Shown here: in pieces, positions 47,761 through 56,873 of the stretch
How positions within the stretch are numbered: position 1 is the stretch's first letter
Layout: every line of letters begins with the position of its first letter
Origin: Raineyella sp044508675
GTDB taxonomy: Bacteria > Actinomycetota > Actinomycetes > Propionibacteriales > Propionibacteriaceae
Length of the DNA: 64,000 bases
NCBI GenBank assembly: GCA_044508675.1
Contig: JBIQHF010000001.1
Span: 1 to 64,000, forward strand
Direction: 5' to 3'
Notes under the pieces: model-generated
The model's input: only the letters and a program-made list of their open reading frames with translations
Told to the model about the DNA's origin: nothing
Databases searched by the model: none
Position numbers and translations under genes: made by a program

Positions 47761-49548
47761 TCAGGAGTGGACGGGCTCGGCTGCGCCGTTGAGCCGGACG
47801 GACTGGCGGGAGAGGTCGGCGTCGGTGTTGGCCTGCTTGCCGCCATGGCGAGCGGCCTGGCGCTCGGCGGCGTGCTCGGCGATGTCGCGCCCGGCCAGGT
47901 AGCCGAACACCAGGGCGGGGCCGATGTTCGCGCCGTAGCCCGGGTAGCCGCCGCCGAAGACCGAGACGGCGGCGGTCCCGACCGCGTACAGGCCCGGAAT
48001 GCCGCTGCCATCGGCGTCGAGGACCTCGTTGCGGCTGTTCACCGCGAGGCCGGCGTAGGTGCCGAGGTCACCCATACCGATGCGGACCGCGTAGTACGGG
48101 CCCTTGTCGATGGTGGCCAGGTTCGGGTTGGGCCTGTGCTTCATGTCGCCCTTGAAGTGGTGGAAGGGCAGCGTGCCACGCTTGAACTTCGGGTCCTCGC
48201 CGAGAGCGGCGCGCTGGTTGAACTCTGCCAGCGTGGCCTCCAGCTTGTCGGCCGGCAGGCCGATCTTCTCGGCCAGCTCCTTGACCGTCCTGGCCTTCTT
48301 CAGGTAGTCGTTCAGCCACAGCGCCTGCGGCAGGGGCCACGGCTTGGCCCAGCCGATGCCGTAGCGCTTCATCGCCTTGTCGTCGGCGATGATCCAGGCG
48401 TACGTGCCCTCGCGGCCCTCGTCGTTCTTGAGCATCTCGATGCAGAAGTCGTGGTAGGAGAGCGACTCGTTGGCGAAGCGCTGGGCCTCGCGGTCCACCG
48501 CGATCAGGCCGGGCAGGCCGAACGCGCGCAGGTGCGGGAAGTAGGTGTCGCGGCGCAGGGTGTCCTTGAACGGGGTGATCGGCCCCCAGGAGGACGGCTG
48601 GTGCACGCTGTTGTCGATGTGTCCACCGAACGGCTTGGCCAAGAAGTAGGAGTCGCCGTCGTGGCCGATCACCGGGCTGGTGTGGTTGTCGCCCTTCGGG
48701 TCATGCGGGAAGTACTGCTGGCGCAGCTCCTTGTTGCGGGAGAAACCGCCGGAGGCGATGATCACGCCCAGGCGCGCCTCGATGACACCCTCGTGCTCAC
48801 CGGAGATCCGGGCCCCGGTGACGACGCCGTCCTCGTTGCGGATGATCTCCTCGGCCTTGGTGGAGGTCCACAGGCGTACACCCTGCTGCTGGGCCGCGTA
48901 CATCAGGCGGGTCATCATCGCGTTGCCGTTCGTGCGATCGAACGAGCGGCCGGTGAGGATGGTCTCGATCCAGGTCTTGGCGATCTTCTTGCCGGTGTAG
49001 ACGAAGGACCTCAGCGAGACGTTGGCCTCCAGGATGGTGGCCATGTCCTTGCCGATCTCGGGCATGTAGCCGAAGATCGTGTACGCCATCAGGTAGGGCT
49101 GCATCCGCTTGCGGTCCTTGCCCAGGATGCGGGCGTCGGTCTTGGCGACGGTCACGGCCCGGCCCGAGACCTTCGCGCCGGGCGCGTCCATCTGGTAGTC
49201 GGGGGCCTTGTCTGCGTAGTGGAACTCGATGCCCGCGTCCTGCTCGAAGAAGTCCATCGCCTCCGGCACCCCGTCCAGGAAGGTCGTGACCATCTGCTCG
49301 TCGTAGCAGTCGCCGGCGAGGGCCTTGATGTAGGCGACCTGCTCCTCACGGGTGTCCCCCTGGGCGCGCCCCTGCTTGTTGCCCGGCAGCCAGCCCCAGC
49401 CGCCGGAGATGGCGGAAGTGCCGCCGAGGTACTTGTCTTTCTCGATCACCAGGACGCTGTGGCCCTGGTGCGCAGCCTTGATGGAGGCCGAGATGCCGGC
49501 GGCGCCCGATCCGATGACGAGGACGTCGGTCTTGATGGTCGAAGTCAT
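47761..49548 (-). CDS. FAD-dependent dehydrogenase (ketosteroid dehydrogenase/fumarate reductase type)
   Basis: Flavoprotein of 595 residues. GSGAAG at 13-18 binds FAD, followed by EKDKYLGGTSAISGGWGWLPGN, and GGGYPGYGANIGPALVFGYLAGRDI closes the FAD site near the C-terminus. This layout is shared by 3-ketosteroid delta1-dehydrogenases and fumarate-reductase-like enzymes that introduce or reduce a C=C bond next to a carbonyl. No signal or covalent-heme motif. AAGGAAGAG precedes ATG. It lies 144 bp downstream of the Dabb gene. Confidence 0.8.
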   Translation of the reverse strand: MTSTIKTDVLVIGSGAAGISASIKAAHQGHSVLVIEKDKYLGGTSAISGGWGWLPGNKQGRAQGDTREEQVAYIKALAGDCYDEQMVTTFLDGVPEAMDFFEQDAGIEFHYADKAPDYQMDAPGAKVSGRAVTVAKTDARILGKDRKRMQPYLMAYTIFGYMPEIGKDMATILEANVSLRSFVYTGKKIAKTWIETILTGRSFDRTNGNAMMTRLMYAAQQQGVRLWTSTKAEEIIRNEDGVVTGARISGEHEGVIEARLGVIIASGGFSRNKELRQQYFPHDPKGDNHTSPVIGHDGDSYFLAKPFGGHIDNSVHQPSSWGPITPFKDTLRRDTYFPHLRAFGLPGLIAVDREAQRFANESLSYHDFCIEMLKNDEGREGTYAWIIADDKAMKRYGIGWAKPWPLPQALWLNDYLKKARTVKELAEKIGLPADKLEATLAEFNQRAALGEDPKFKRGTLPFHHFKGDMKHRPNPNLATIDKGPYYAVRIGMGDLGTYAGLAVNSRNEVLDADGSGIPGLYAVGTAAVSVFGGGYPGYGANIGPALVFGYLAGRDIAEHAAERQAARHGGKQANTDADLSRQSVRLNGAAEPVHS

Positions 49549-49692
49549 GATGGTCTCTTCCTTGTGCGGTATCCGCATGGCGCGGTGTGCGGTGGTGTCC
49601 GGTGGCCGCGAGCAGTGTCGTGGCCATGGGTGGTCGATCGGCCGCGGGCAGGCACGCCCGTCGACCGACGACAGTGGGACGAGGTCGTCGGG

Positions 49693-49983
49693 TCAGATCT
49701 CGAAGTCGACCGACGCCATGGCCTCGGTGTTGGGCCCGGAGATGGCGATCAGTGGCAGGTGGTCAGGGTGCACGGCGTACGCCTTGACGTCGTCGAGGGA
49801 ATCGAAATCGGCGACCAGGCCGTGGTCCCAGGAACGCTGGCCGTCCAGGACGTCGGCACCCACGCTGAGTGAGCGGATCGTGTCGATCTTCTCGGGCAGG
49901 GCGCGGACCCTGTCGAGCCAGTCCTGGCGCTGGGCCTCCGGGAACTCCGGCTTCCAGCGGACGAGTAGCATGTGGCGGATCAT
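49693..49983 (-). CDS. Dabb (stress-responsive alpha/beta barrel) family protein
   Basis: 96-residue dimeric alpha/beta-barrel-type protein. MIRHMLLVRWKPE at the N-terminus and the DFDSLDDVKAYAVHPDH stretch are the family pattern. Small Dabb proteins include cyclases and decarboxylases in catabolic and polyketide clusters, as well as proteins of unknown role. GGAG lies 8 nt before ATG. Located upstream of the flavoprotein gene on the same strand. Confidence 0.8.
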   Translation of the reverse strand: MIRHMLLVRWKPEFPEAQRQDWLDRVRALPEKIDTIRSLSVGADVLDGQRSWDHGLVADFDSLDDVKAYAVHPDHLPLIAISGPNTEAMASVDFEI

Positions 49984-50001
49984 CGGGAGGGCTCCAAAAC
50001 C

Positions 50002-50021
50002 CGTGGACGGCGATGTCCACG
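50002..50021. promoter_or_regulatory. inverted repeat upstream of the Dabb gene
   Basis: CGTGGAC / GTCCACG, 7-bp perfect arms around GGCGAT, about 20 bp before the Dabb ATG. In the leader or promoter, it could be an operator or a weak mRNA hairpin. Confidence 0.4.
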
Positions 50022-50157
50022 ACTCGGGGATGGATCAGCACGATCTGCGTTGCCACCCGTCTGCGCGGGCGACGGCCGGGAAGCGTTCAGTTGCTGCGGC
50101 AGTCAGGTCGTGCACGTGGTCATGACCGTACGGATCGCCCTCACCCCCACCAAGGGG

Positions 50158-50178
50158 AGTTTTCGTTGATCGAAAACT
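50158..50178. promoter_or_regulatory. perfect palindrome AGTTTTCG-TTGAT-CGAAAACT
   Basis: 8-bp perfect arms with a 5-nt spacer, overlapping the stop codon of the first iclR gene and about 175 bp upstream of the Dabb start. AT-richer than its surroundings. Its core TTTCGTTGATCG recurs before the SDR gene. Regulator binding is more likely than termination because no T-run follows. Confidence 0.5.
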
Positions 50179-50977
50179 AGCGCTCGACTTTGGCTGCCGG
50201 TGTGTGCCAGACGTCGTCCCCGCGGACGTGGTAGTCCTTCAGCTCCCGGGAGATCATTCGTGCGGCCGCCTGCACGGCCGGCACGATCGGCACGTGGTCG
50301 GCCTCGATGGGGATCACGACCGACAACGCGGCGACGACGTTGTCGCCCTCCCCGAACAACGGGACCGCCACACCCTTGGCGGTGGGCTGCAGCAGGCCGT
50401 AGGACACGGCGTAGCCCTGTTGACGGCTCGCCGCGACGATCGCCCGCAGCTCGTCCCCACTACGGATCGAGCGGGGCGTACGGGTGACGAACGGACCCTC
50501 CGCCGCCTTGGCCTGGATGTCGCGCGGAGCGTACGCCAGCAGGATCAGCCCGACCGAGCACAGGTAGGCCGGGATGCGGGAGGCGGGGTCGGCGAGGTTG
50601 AACACGGCATTGCGCCGGCTCAGGCGTTCCAGGTACAGCACCTGCCCACCACTGATCACCGCCAGCTGGACGTGGGACTTCACGAGCGCCTGCAGATCCT
50701 CCATCACCGGCAGTGCCGCCATCCGGAGGCTCATTTCGCGTGAGGCCCTCTGGGAGATCTCCCACAGGCGGGTCCCCATCCGGATCTTGCGGTGGCTGTC
50801 GCGCTCCAGCACCTGTTCGGCGACGAGCTCGGCGACGATCCGGTGGGCGGTGGCGAGCGGAAGGTCGGCGCGTTCGGCGATCTCGGAGACCCCGAGCAGG
50901 GTGTCCTCGGCACCGAACGCGTCGATCACCCGCATGGCCCGACTGATGACCGATTCCCCACTGGGAGAGTTCGCCAT
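50177..50977 (-). CDS. IclR family transcriptional regulator (first copy)
   Basis: 266-residue IclR regulator. The N-terminal winged helix (about 10-70: VSEIAERADLPLATAHRIVAELV) binds DNA; the GAF-like effector domain (about 85-250) senses a small molecule. It begins MANSPSGESVISR, identical to the second IclR gene at 56 kb. GAGGAAT precedes ATG. It is divergent from the MHS transporter, which it probably controls. Confidence 0.88.
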   Translation of the reverse strand: MANSPSGESVISRAMRVIDAFGAEDTLLGVSEIAERADLPLATAHRIVAELVAEQVLERDSHRKIRMGTRLWEISQRASREMSLRMAALPVMEDLQALVKSHVQLAVISGGQVLYLERLSRRNAVFNLADPASRIPAYLCSVGLILLAYAPRDIQAKAAEGPFVTRTPRSIRSGDELRAIVAASRQQGYAVSYGLLQPTAKGVAVPLFGEGDNVVAALSVVIPIEADHVPIVPAVQAAARMISRELKDYHVRGDDVWHTPAAKVER

Positions 50978-51050
50978 ATTCCTCGCCCTCGCGTCGTCGC
51001 ACCCGGGCCGGCCCGCATCCCTCGGGCACCTCTACCACGGAAACACCTTC

Positions 51051-51078
51051 CGTTCAATGAATATACCCGTTGTTCAAG
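51051..51078. promoter_or_regulatory. candidate IclR operator between iclR and the MHS gene
   Basis: Two GTTCAA hexamers spaced 20 bp (51052 and 51072), the first within CGTTCAATGA. They lie 75-145 bp from both divergent starts in an AT-richer patch. CGTTCAA also occurs before the P450 operon and before the second iclR gene. Confidence 0.5.
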
Positions 51079-51195
51079 TGCTGCGGCACGACAAATCATG
51101 CTGGCACCGCATGAATCGCCGACCGGCGAGGACGCGGCCCCAGCTACCGACTCGGCATGCAGCGTCGCCTGCTCGTGCCGGACGCAGGAGGAACC

Positions 51196-52659
51196 ATGAA
51201 CGACACCACGGGAACCGGACCCGAGACCCGCCACGCCGACCCGGTCGAGGAGCGCCTGCACCTGCCTGAGATCAGCGTCGACGGCATCGACCTGCGCGTC
51301 GGTACGATCGTCGACACGCGCGGCGGAGCCACCCTTGTCAACGCCAAGAAATCCGCCCTCGCCGCCTTCGTCGGCTCCACCCTCGAGTACTACGACTTCT
51401 TCATCTACGGCCTCTGCGCGGCCCTGATCTTCCCGGCCCTCTTCTTCCACGCCGCCGATCCGGCCCTGGCCACGATCATGTCCCTGGCCTCGTTCGGCGC
51501 GGCGTACGTGGTCCGCCCGCTGGGTGCCCTCGTGCTGGGCCACTTCGGTGACACCATCGGCCGCAAGCAGGTGATGGTGTTCACCCTCGTGCTGATGGGT
51601 GCCGCCAGCGTCGGCATCGGCCTGCTGCCCACGTACGATGCCGTCGGCATGTGGGCGCCGGCGCTGCTGCTCCTGCTGCGCCTGCTCCAGGGCTTCTCGG
51701 CCGGGGGTGAGGCCGCTGGCGCCTCCACCCTGACCCTGGAGCACTCCCCCGAGGGCCGCCGCGGGTTCTTCACCAGCTTCGCGATGGCCGGCTTCGCCGC
51801 CGGCATGGTGATCGCGAACCTCGTGTTCCTGCCGATCGCCGCGCTTCCGGACGCGGCACTGTTCTCGTGGGGCTGGCGGATCCCGTTCCTGGCCAGCACG
51901 GTGGTGATCATCGTCGGCTACCTCGTGCGTCGCTCCCTGGAGGAGCCCGAGGTCTTCGTCGAGGAGCGCGAGCACCAGGCCGAGGCCGCGCCGCTACCGG
52001 TGGCCGAACTGTTCAGCACCCAGGCCGCCGACGTCGTCCGTGTGGTCGGCATGTCGATCTTCAACATCTTTCAGGCCCTGTTCGCCGTCTGGTCCCTGGG
52101 CTATGCCACCGGAGCGGGTCTGGAGCGCACCACGATGCTCTGGGTGTCGGTGGCCGCCAACGGCCTGGCGATCTTCTCCATCCCGTTCTGGGGATGGGTG
52201 TCCGACCGCGTCGGCCGCCGCCCGGTGTGGATCGGTGCGGTCCTGGGCTGCATCCCGGCCTTCTTCTTCTACATGTGGACGATCCAGCACGGCGTCTACC
52301 CGCTGATCTTCCTGTCTGGAATGATCTTCGCCGGCTTCGTCTACTGCGGCGTGAACGGCCTGTGGCCGTCCTTCTTCACGGAGGTGTTCGCGCCCCGGGT
52401 CCGATACTCCGGCTTCGCGATCGGCACACAGATCGGCTTCATGATCGGCGGCTTCGCACCGGCAGTCGCGGCGGCCCTGATGGTCGACGGCCCGTGGGGC
52501 TGGATCCCGGTGCTGGTCTTCGCAGCCGTCTGCGCAGCCATCTCCGCCGCCGCCGCCTTCACGGCCCGGGAGACCGCCTTCACGCCGATGGCAGAGCTGG
52601 GGCGTCCCGTGACCACCTCACGGCCGGCCGCGCGGAAGCGTCAACTGCAGGACGTCTGA
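51196..52659 (+). CDS. MHS-family (metabolite:H+ symporter) MFS transporter
   Basis: 487-residue proton symporter for organic acids, with an N-terminal cytoplasmic tail of about 50 residues, then 12 helices. STLEYYDFFIYG opening helix 1, RPLGALVLGHFGDTIGRK after helix 2 and LLLRLLQGFSAGGE are the MHS signature, as in shikimate and ketoglutarate transporters. Probably imports the substrate of the catabolic block. ATG at 51196 has a full AGGAGG site. Confidence 0.88.
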   Translation: MNDTTGTGPETRHADPVEERLHLPEISVDGIDLRVGTIVDTRGGATLVNAKKSALAAFVGSTLEYYDFFIYGLCAALIFPALFFHAADPALATIMSLASFGAAYVVRPLGALVLGHFGDTIGRKQVMVFTLVLMGAASVGIGLLPTYDAVGMWAPALLLLLRLLQGFSAGGEAAGASTLTLEHSPEGRRGFFTSFAMAGFAAGMVIANLVFLPIAALPDAALFSWGWRIPFLASTVVIIVGYLVRRSLEEPEVFVEEREHQAEAAPLPVAELFSTQAADVVRVVGMSIFNIFQALFAVWSLGYATGAGLERTTMLWVSVAANGLAIFSIPFWGWVSDRVGRRPVWIGAVLGCIPAFFFYMWTIQHGVYPLIFLSGMIFAGFVYCGVNGLWPSFFTEVFAPRVRYSGFAIGTQIGFMIGGFAPAVAAALMVDGPWGWIPVLVFAAVCAAISAAAAFTARETAFTPMAELGRPVTTSRPAARKRQLQDV

Positions 52660-52685
52660 GCCCTCCTGGCTCCTCACCCGCCTGA

Positions 52686-52716
52686 TGAAGGCCTCGGCCA
52701 CCGGCCGGGGCCTTCA
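52686..52716 (+). terminator. terminator hairpin after the MHS gene
   Basis: TGAAGGCC / GGCCTTCA outer arms with an inner CGGCC/GGCCG stem, 26 bp beyond the stop codon. Confidence 0.7.
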
Positions 52717-52785
52717 TGCGTTGGCCTCGGCACCGTCATCCCCTCCCCCTCGTGGTGGTCGTCCCCCACCAGCGGGCAGACGTGA

Positions 52786-52818
52786 ACGGGGGCATCCGTT
52801 CTCACCGGATGCCCCCGT
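52786..52818 (-). terminator. terminator hairpin after the P450 operon
   Basis: 13-bp perfect arms ACGGGGGCATCCG / CGGATGCCCCCGT around a 7-nt loop, 44 bp beyond the ferredoxin stop. It insulates the operon from the convergent transporter gene. Confidence 0.75.
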
Positions 52819-52862
52819 GACGGGCCAGGCCTTCGCTGGCGGCCCCTCGGGCCGTGCTGGTC

Positions 52863-53189
52863 TCAGTCCTCCTCAGGGGCCAGGGTCACCGTGATCCCCT
52901 CCAGGCGGCCGGCGTGCTGGACCTGGCAGGAGAGGCGGGACTGCTCGGGCCGGTAACCGGGCGCCTCCTCGACGAGCTCGAGTTCGTCCTCACTGCGCTC
53001 GGGCAGGGTGGCGACGACCTCCTCGGGCAGGAAGACGTGGCAGGTGGCGCAGGAGGAGCTCCCGCCGCACGAGGCGAGTACGGGCAGGTCGTTGTCGCGC
53101 AGCGCCTCCATGAGGACCTGGTCGTCCTCCCAGGGCACCTGGTGGAGCGAGCCTTCGCGGTCGATGACGTCGATGGTGATGACAGGCAT
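52863..53189 (-). CDS. 2Fe-2S ferredoxin (P450 partner)
   Basis: 108-residue plant/adrenodoxin-type ferredoxin. Cys41, Cys47, Cys50 and Cys88 have the C-x5-C-x2-C-x37-C spacing of putidaredoxin-like proteins. Carries electrons from the reductase to the P450. ATG has GGAGG 7 nt upstream. Last gene of the P450-reductase-ferredoxin operon, 66 bp after the reductase. Confidence 0.93.
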   Translation of the reverse strand: MPVITIDVIDREGSLHQVPWEDDQVLMEALRDNDLPVLASCGGSSSCATCHVFLPEEVVATLPERSEDELELVEEAPGYRPEQSRLSCQVQHAGRLEGITVTLAPEED

Positions 53190-53255
53190 GGGTGTTCCTC
53201 CGAGGGTGAGAGTTCTGCTGAACGGTGGACGAACGCGTCGTCCGGTGTGCTGGGC

Positions 53256-54542
53256 TCAGACCGCTATGGCGGCCTGGTGGACGCAGGCGTCGAGACGTAC
53301 GGCGGGATCGCGGATCAGCTCGGCGTCCAGGTGGGCACCGGAGGCGATGAGCTTCTTGCCCTGCCGGAAGTCGGCAAGGCCGCCCACGGTGTCGACGGCG
53401 GCCAGTCGGCCCTCGCGCAGGTAGCAGACGCTGAACCTGCCGGACGCGGGGTCACCACGCATGACGATCTCATCCTCGGGATGCATGACTCCGGCGGTCT
53501 GCAGGCGGACGTCGAACTGCACGGTCCAGAACCACGGCACCTCGGGCTCGCGCGGTTCACGGCCGGTGATCATGTCCGCCACCGTGTCGGCCTGTTGCTG
53601 GGCGTTCTGGAGGCATTCCAGTCGCATGTCACGGCCGAGCACATCCGTGAAGCGGGTGACGTCACCGGCAGCGTAGATCGTCGGATCCGACGTTCGACAG
53701 GAGTTGTCGACCAGGATGCCGTCACGGCAGGCGATGCCGGCGGCCTCGGCCAGCTCCTGGGCCGGCACGACGCCGATGCCGGCCACGACCACGTCGGCCG
53801 GGTAGGAGTTGCCGTCGGAGGTGATGACGCGCTCGACCCGTCCGTCGCCCTCGATGGCCGACACGGCGGCGCCGAAGACGAACCGGACCCCCTTCGAACG
53901 GTGCAGTTCCTGGTAGAAGTGCGAGACCGGCGCGGAGGTGACACGCTTCATCGCCCGGTCCTGGAACTCCAGCACGGTGACCCGGCAGCCGCGCTTGACC
54001 GCGGCGGCGGCCACCTCCATGCCGATGTAGCCGGCACCTACGACAACCACCCGGGCACCCTCCACGAGCTCCTCGCGCACCCGGGCCGAGTCGTCCGCGG
54101 TCCGCAGGGCGAGCACGCCGGGCAGGTCGGCACCCGGCACCGGCAGCTGCCGTCCCCGGGCGCCGGTGGCGATCACCAGTCGGTGGTAGGCGACCTGCCC
54201 GCCGTCGGCCATGTGCAGCACGCGTCGTTGCCTGTCGATCGACGCGGCCGGGACGCCGGCGAGGCGGCGGATGCCCTTGGCTGCGTAGAAGGACTCCTTG
54301 CGCAACAGCGGGACGCCCTCCGGCTCCTCGCCAGGGGCCTGCGGGGCAAGCACGTCCTTGGACAGCGGCGGGCGCTCGTACGGCAGGCCGTCCTGCTCGT
54401 CCACCACCACGATGCCACCGGTCCAACCGCGGGTACGCATCCCGGCGGCGACCTGGATCCCGGCATGGCCCGCACCGATGATCACCACCGGCAGGTCCAC
54501 GTCCCCGATCACGTCCTCGACGTAGACGTCACGCTCAGTCAT
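53256..54542 (-). CDS. ferredoxin reductase, FAD-dependent (P450 partner)
   Basis: 428-residue NAD(P)H:ferredoxin reductase of the putidaredoxin-reductase type. GAGHAG near 23 binds FAD, GAGYIG near 170 binds NAD, IYAAGDV near 303 closes the FAD fold, and a C-terminal reductase domain follows. The start overlaps the P450 stop by 8 bp, so the two are translationally coupled. Confidence 0.93.
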   Translation of the reverse strand: MTERDVYVEDVIGDVDLPVVIIGAGHAGIQVAAGMRTRGWTGGIVVVDEQDGLPYERPPLSKDVLAPQAPGEEPEGVPLLRKESFYAAKGIRRLAGVPAASIDRQRRVLHMADGGQVAYHRLVIATGARGRQLPVPGADLPGVLALRTADDSARVREELVEGARVVVVGAGYIGMEVAAAAVKRGCRVTVLEFQDRAMKRVTSAPVSHFYQELHRSKGVRFVFGAAVSAIEGDGRVERVITSDGNSYPADVVVAGIGVVPAQELAEAAGIACRDGILVDNSCRTSDPTIYAAGDVTRFTDVLGRDMRLECLQNAQQQADTVADMITGREPREPEVPWFWTVQFDVRLQTAGVMHPEDEIVMRGDPASGRFSVCYLREGRLAAVDTVGGLADFRQGKKLIASGAHLDAELIRDPAVRLDACVHQAAIAV

Positions 54543-55806
54543 GGTGGGCCTCCAACCGCACGTGAAGCTTCTCTGGTCCGGAGTTCGTCAGGTTGTTGCC
54601 GCGGACGTACTCGATGGGACGGTCGGTGTCCAGGGTGACCGAGGCGACCGTACGGGCGAGCTGCAGGACGGTCGCGACCGTCTCCATCCGGGCCAGCGGG
54701 GCGCCCACGCAGGAGTGGACGCCGGCGCCGAAGCCGAAGTGGCCGCTGGTGTCACGGTCGATGTCGAAGGTGTCCGGGTTGTCGAACTTCTCCGGATCGC
54801 GGTTGGCGGCGGCGTTCAGTAGCCTGACCACGGCTCCCTCCGGCAGGGTCACGCCGGAGACGGTGACCTCCTCGGTGGTGATCCGGCTCGCCCGCTGCAC
54901 GGTGCCGCGGTACCGGGCCAGCTCCTCGACGAAGCGGTCGGCATCGACCTCGTGCTCGCGGATCCGGGCGAGTAGGTCGGGATGCTCGGCGAGCATCCGG
55001 AACGCGTTGGCGATCAGGATGGTCGTGGTGTCGTGGCCGGCGATGAAGACGAACGAGCACAGCTCGGTGGCCTCCTTCTCGCTGAGGAGACCCTCGTCCT
55101 TCCACATCCGGGCGATATGGCCGCCCATGGACTCGTTGCCCTCGGCGTGGAGCACCTCGAGGCGCTCCTTGAGGTAGGCCCAGAAGTCGTGGGCGCTCTG
55201 CTCGTCGGTGCCGGTGCCGGGTGCCTTGCGGGCCAGGCGGCCGAAGTAGCTGAAGGTTTCGTCGGACCAGAACTTCATCTTCTCGTGGTCCTCCGCCGGC
55301 ACGTCGAGCAGTGCGGAGATGGTGCTCATCGACAGCGGGATGGCGAAGTCCTCGACGACCTCGCCGGCGCCGGCGGCGATCATCCGGTCGAGGAGCACCC
55401 GGGCGTTGTCGTTGATGCGCTGGGCGAAGAGCTGCAGGGCCTTGGGCGTGAAGGCCTTGGCGATGATCTGGCGGAACCGGTTGTGCTCCGGGTCGTCGAT
55501 CAGGGTGAGGAAGGTCAGCGGGACCGGCTTGACCACCTCGGAGGAGAAGATCTTCGGTTTGCGGAAGGCCATCTTGACGTCGTCGTACGCGGCCAGGAAC
55601 CACACGTCACCGGTGGGGGTCCAGGCGCGCACGACCGGGGCGTTGCGGTGCATCCAGGTGTAGTGCTCGTACGGGTCGCCCTGGGAACCGTCATCGACGA
55701 CCTTCCAGGGCTCGAGGCCCTCGGGCCAGGCGATTTCGTGGGAGTACGGATGGGTGTTCGGCTCGCTGGCCGGAAGGGACATGGTCTCCTTGGTGGCGAT
55801 CGACAT
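54535..55806 (-). CDS. cytochrome P450 (class I)
   Basis: 423-residue soluble bacterial P450. AGHDTT at 256-261 is the I-helix oxygen-binding motif, E295-x-x-R298 the ExxR pair, and FGFGAGVHSCVGAPLA holds heme ligand Cys366. The substrate is unknown; bacterial class I P450s of this layout often hydroxylate terpenoids or demethylate methoxyaromatics. GGAG lies 8 nt before ATG. First gene of the operon with its dedicated reductase and ferredoxin, so the electron chain is complete. Confidence 0.95.
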   Translation of the reverse strand: MSIATKETMSLPASEPNTHPYSHEIAWPEGLEPWKVVDDGSQGDPYEHYTWMHRNAPVVRAWTPTGDVWFLAAYDDVKMAFRKPKIFSSEVVKPVPLTFLTLIDDPEHNRFRQIIAKAFTPKALQLFAQRINDNARVLLDRMIAAGAGEVVEDFAIPLSMSTISALLDVPAEDHEKMKFWSDETFSYFGRLARKAPGTGTDEQSAHDFWAYLKERLEVLHAEGNESMGGHIARMWKDEGLLSEKEATELCSFVFIAGHDTTTILIANAFRMLAEHPDLLARIREHEVDADRFVEELARYRGTVQRASRITTEEVTVSGVTLPEGAVVRLLNAAANRDPEKFDNPDTFDIDRDTSGHFGFGAGVHSCVGAPLARMETVATVLQLARTVASVTLDTDRPIEYVRGNNLTNSGPEKLHVRLEAHHD

Positions 55807-55895
55807 CGTTGTCGCTCCGTTCTCGGGTGATCAGTCTTCTCGTTATCACCGGCTCGGTGTGAGCCAGCACACCCTCAGCGTCCGCGAGGAGCTGC

Positions 55896-55927
55896 GCCCG
55901 TTGAACCGGTCACCTCGTTCAACGGGC
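55896..55927. promoter_or_regulatory. long palindrome upstream of the P450 operon
   Basis: GCCCGTTGAAC / GTTCAACGGGC, 11-bp perfect arms with a 10-nt spacer, about 90-120 bp upstream of the P450 ATG and 53 bp past the 3' end of the second iclR gene. Best candidate operator for IclR control of the operon. Confidence 0.6.
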
Positions 55928-55979
55928 AAACACCCTGCATGCCACCCGATGAACGGGGGTGTCCCCCATGTGCCTGCGT

Positions 55980-56768
55980 TCAGCCGAGCACCAGCGGGGC
56001 AGACGCCTCGGCGTCACCCATCTGGTCGCGCAGGACCCGGCCGATGCCATGAGCCGCGGTGACCAGAGCGGGGACGATCCGGGAGACGTCCGACCCCTCG
56101 GTGGAAACGATGGCGTTGAGCGCGGCAACCACCCCCGCCGGGCCCCACACCGGCACGGCGATGCCGGTCCAGGTGGCCACGCCGACCCCTGCCGGCGCGA
56201 CGTACCCTCGGGACCGCACCTCGGCGAAGAGCCGGCGCAGGTCGGCTGGGTCGGTCGGGGTCCTCGGCGTGACCGACGGCAGCGGTCCGGCAAGGAACGC
56301 CTCCTGGACCTCCGGCGGCTGGTGAGCCATCAGGACGATGCCGGAAGAGCTGGCGTGGATCGGCATCCGCTGGGCGATGTGGGCCTGGTCGAGGACCGAT
56401 TCGGGCGCCGACATGCGCTCGACGTAGAGCACGCTGCCGCCGTCCAGCACAGCGAGGGTGGTGTGCTGGTGCACTGCGGTCAGGACATCAACCATGAAGG
56501 GGAGCGCGATCTCCCGCAGCGAGAGGGCGCGGGAACTGCGTAGGGCGAGCTCCCACAGCCGCAGGCCGGGACGCAGGTCCCCTGAGGGCGTACGTTCCAG
56601 CAGGCCGGCCTTGATCAACTCGACGGTCAGCCGCTGTGCGGTGCTGAGCGGCAGCTCCGCTCGTCGGGCCAGGGCACTCTGGCTCAGCTGCACGCGCTGC
56701 CGATCAAAGGATTCGAGGATGCGGACGACGCGGGAGATGACGGACTCTCCGCTGGGTGAGTTGGCCAT
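55980..56768 (-). CDS. IclR family transcriptional regulator (second copy)
   Basis: 262-residue IclR regulator. The winged-helix part has LSQSALARRAELPLSTAQRLTVELI (about residues 28-52), and an effector domain follows from about 85. The first 13 residues equal those of the other IclR protein, but the rest differs clearly, so this is not a recent duplication. ATG at 56768 has GGAG 7 nt upstream; the open frame extends further but without similarity. Transcribed towards the P450 operon. Confidence 0.87.
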   Translation of the reverse strand: MANSPSGESVISRVVRILESFDRQRVQLSQSALARRAELPLSTAQRLTVELIKAGLLERTPSGDLRPGLRLWELALRSSRALSLREIALPFMVDVLTAVHQHTTLAVLDGGSVLYVERMSAPESVLDQAHIAQRMPIHASSSGIVLMAHQPPEVQEAFLAGPLPSVTPRTPTDPADLRRLFAEVRSRGYVAPAGVGVATWTGIAVPVWGPAGVVAALNAIVSTEGSDVSRIVPALVTAAHGIGRVLRDQMGDAEASAPLVLG

Positions 56769-56873
56769 GGCTGCACTCCGTCGACGCTGATGGAGGGGGT
56801 GGGCCGACCGACAAGCAACGGTGCCCAGTTGTCCCGTGATCGTAGCCACCGGACAGTTGGGCGCGCAGAGGCA

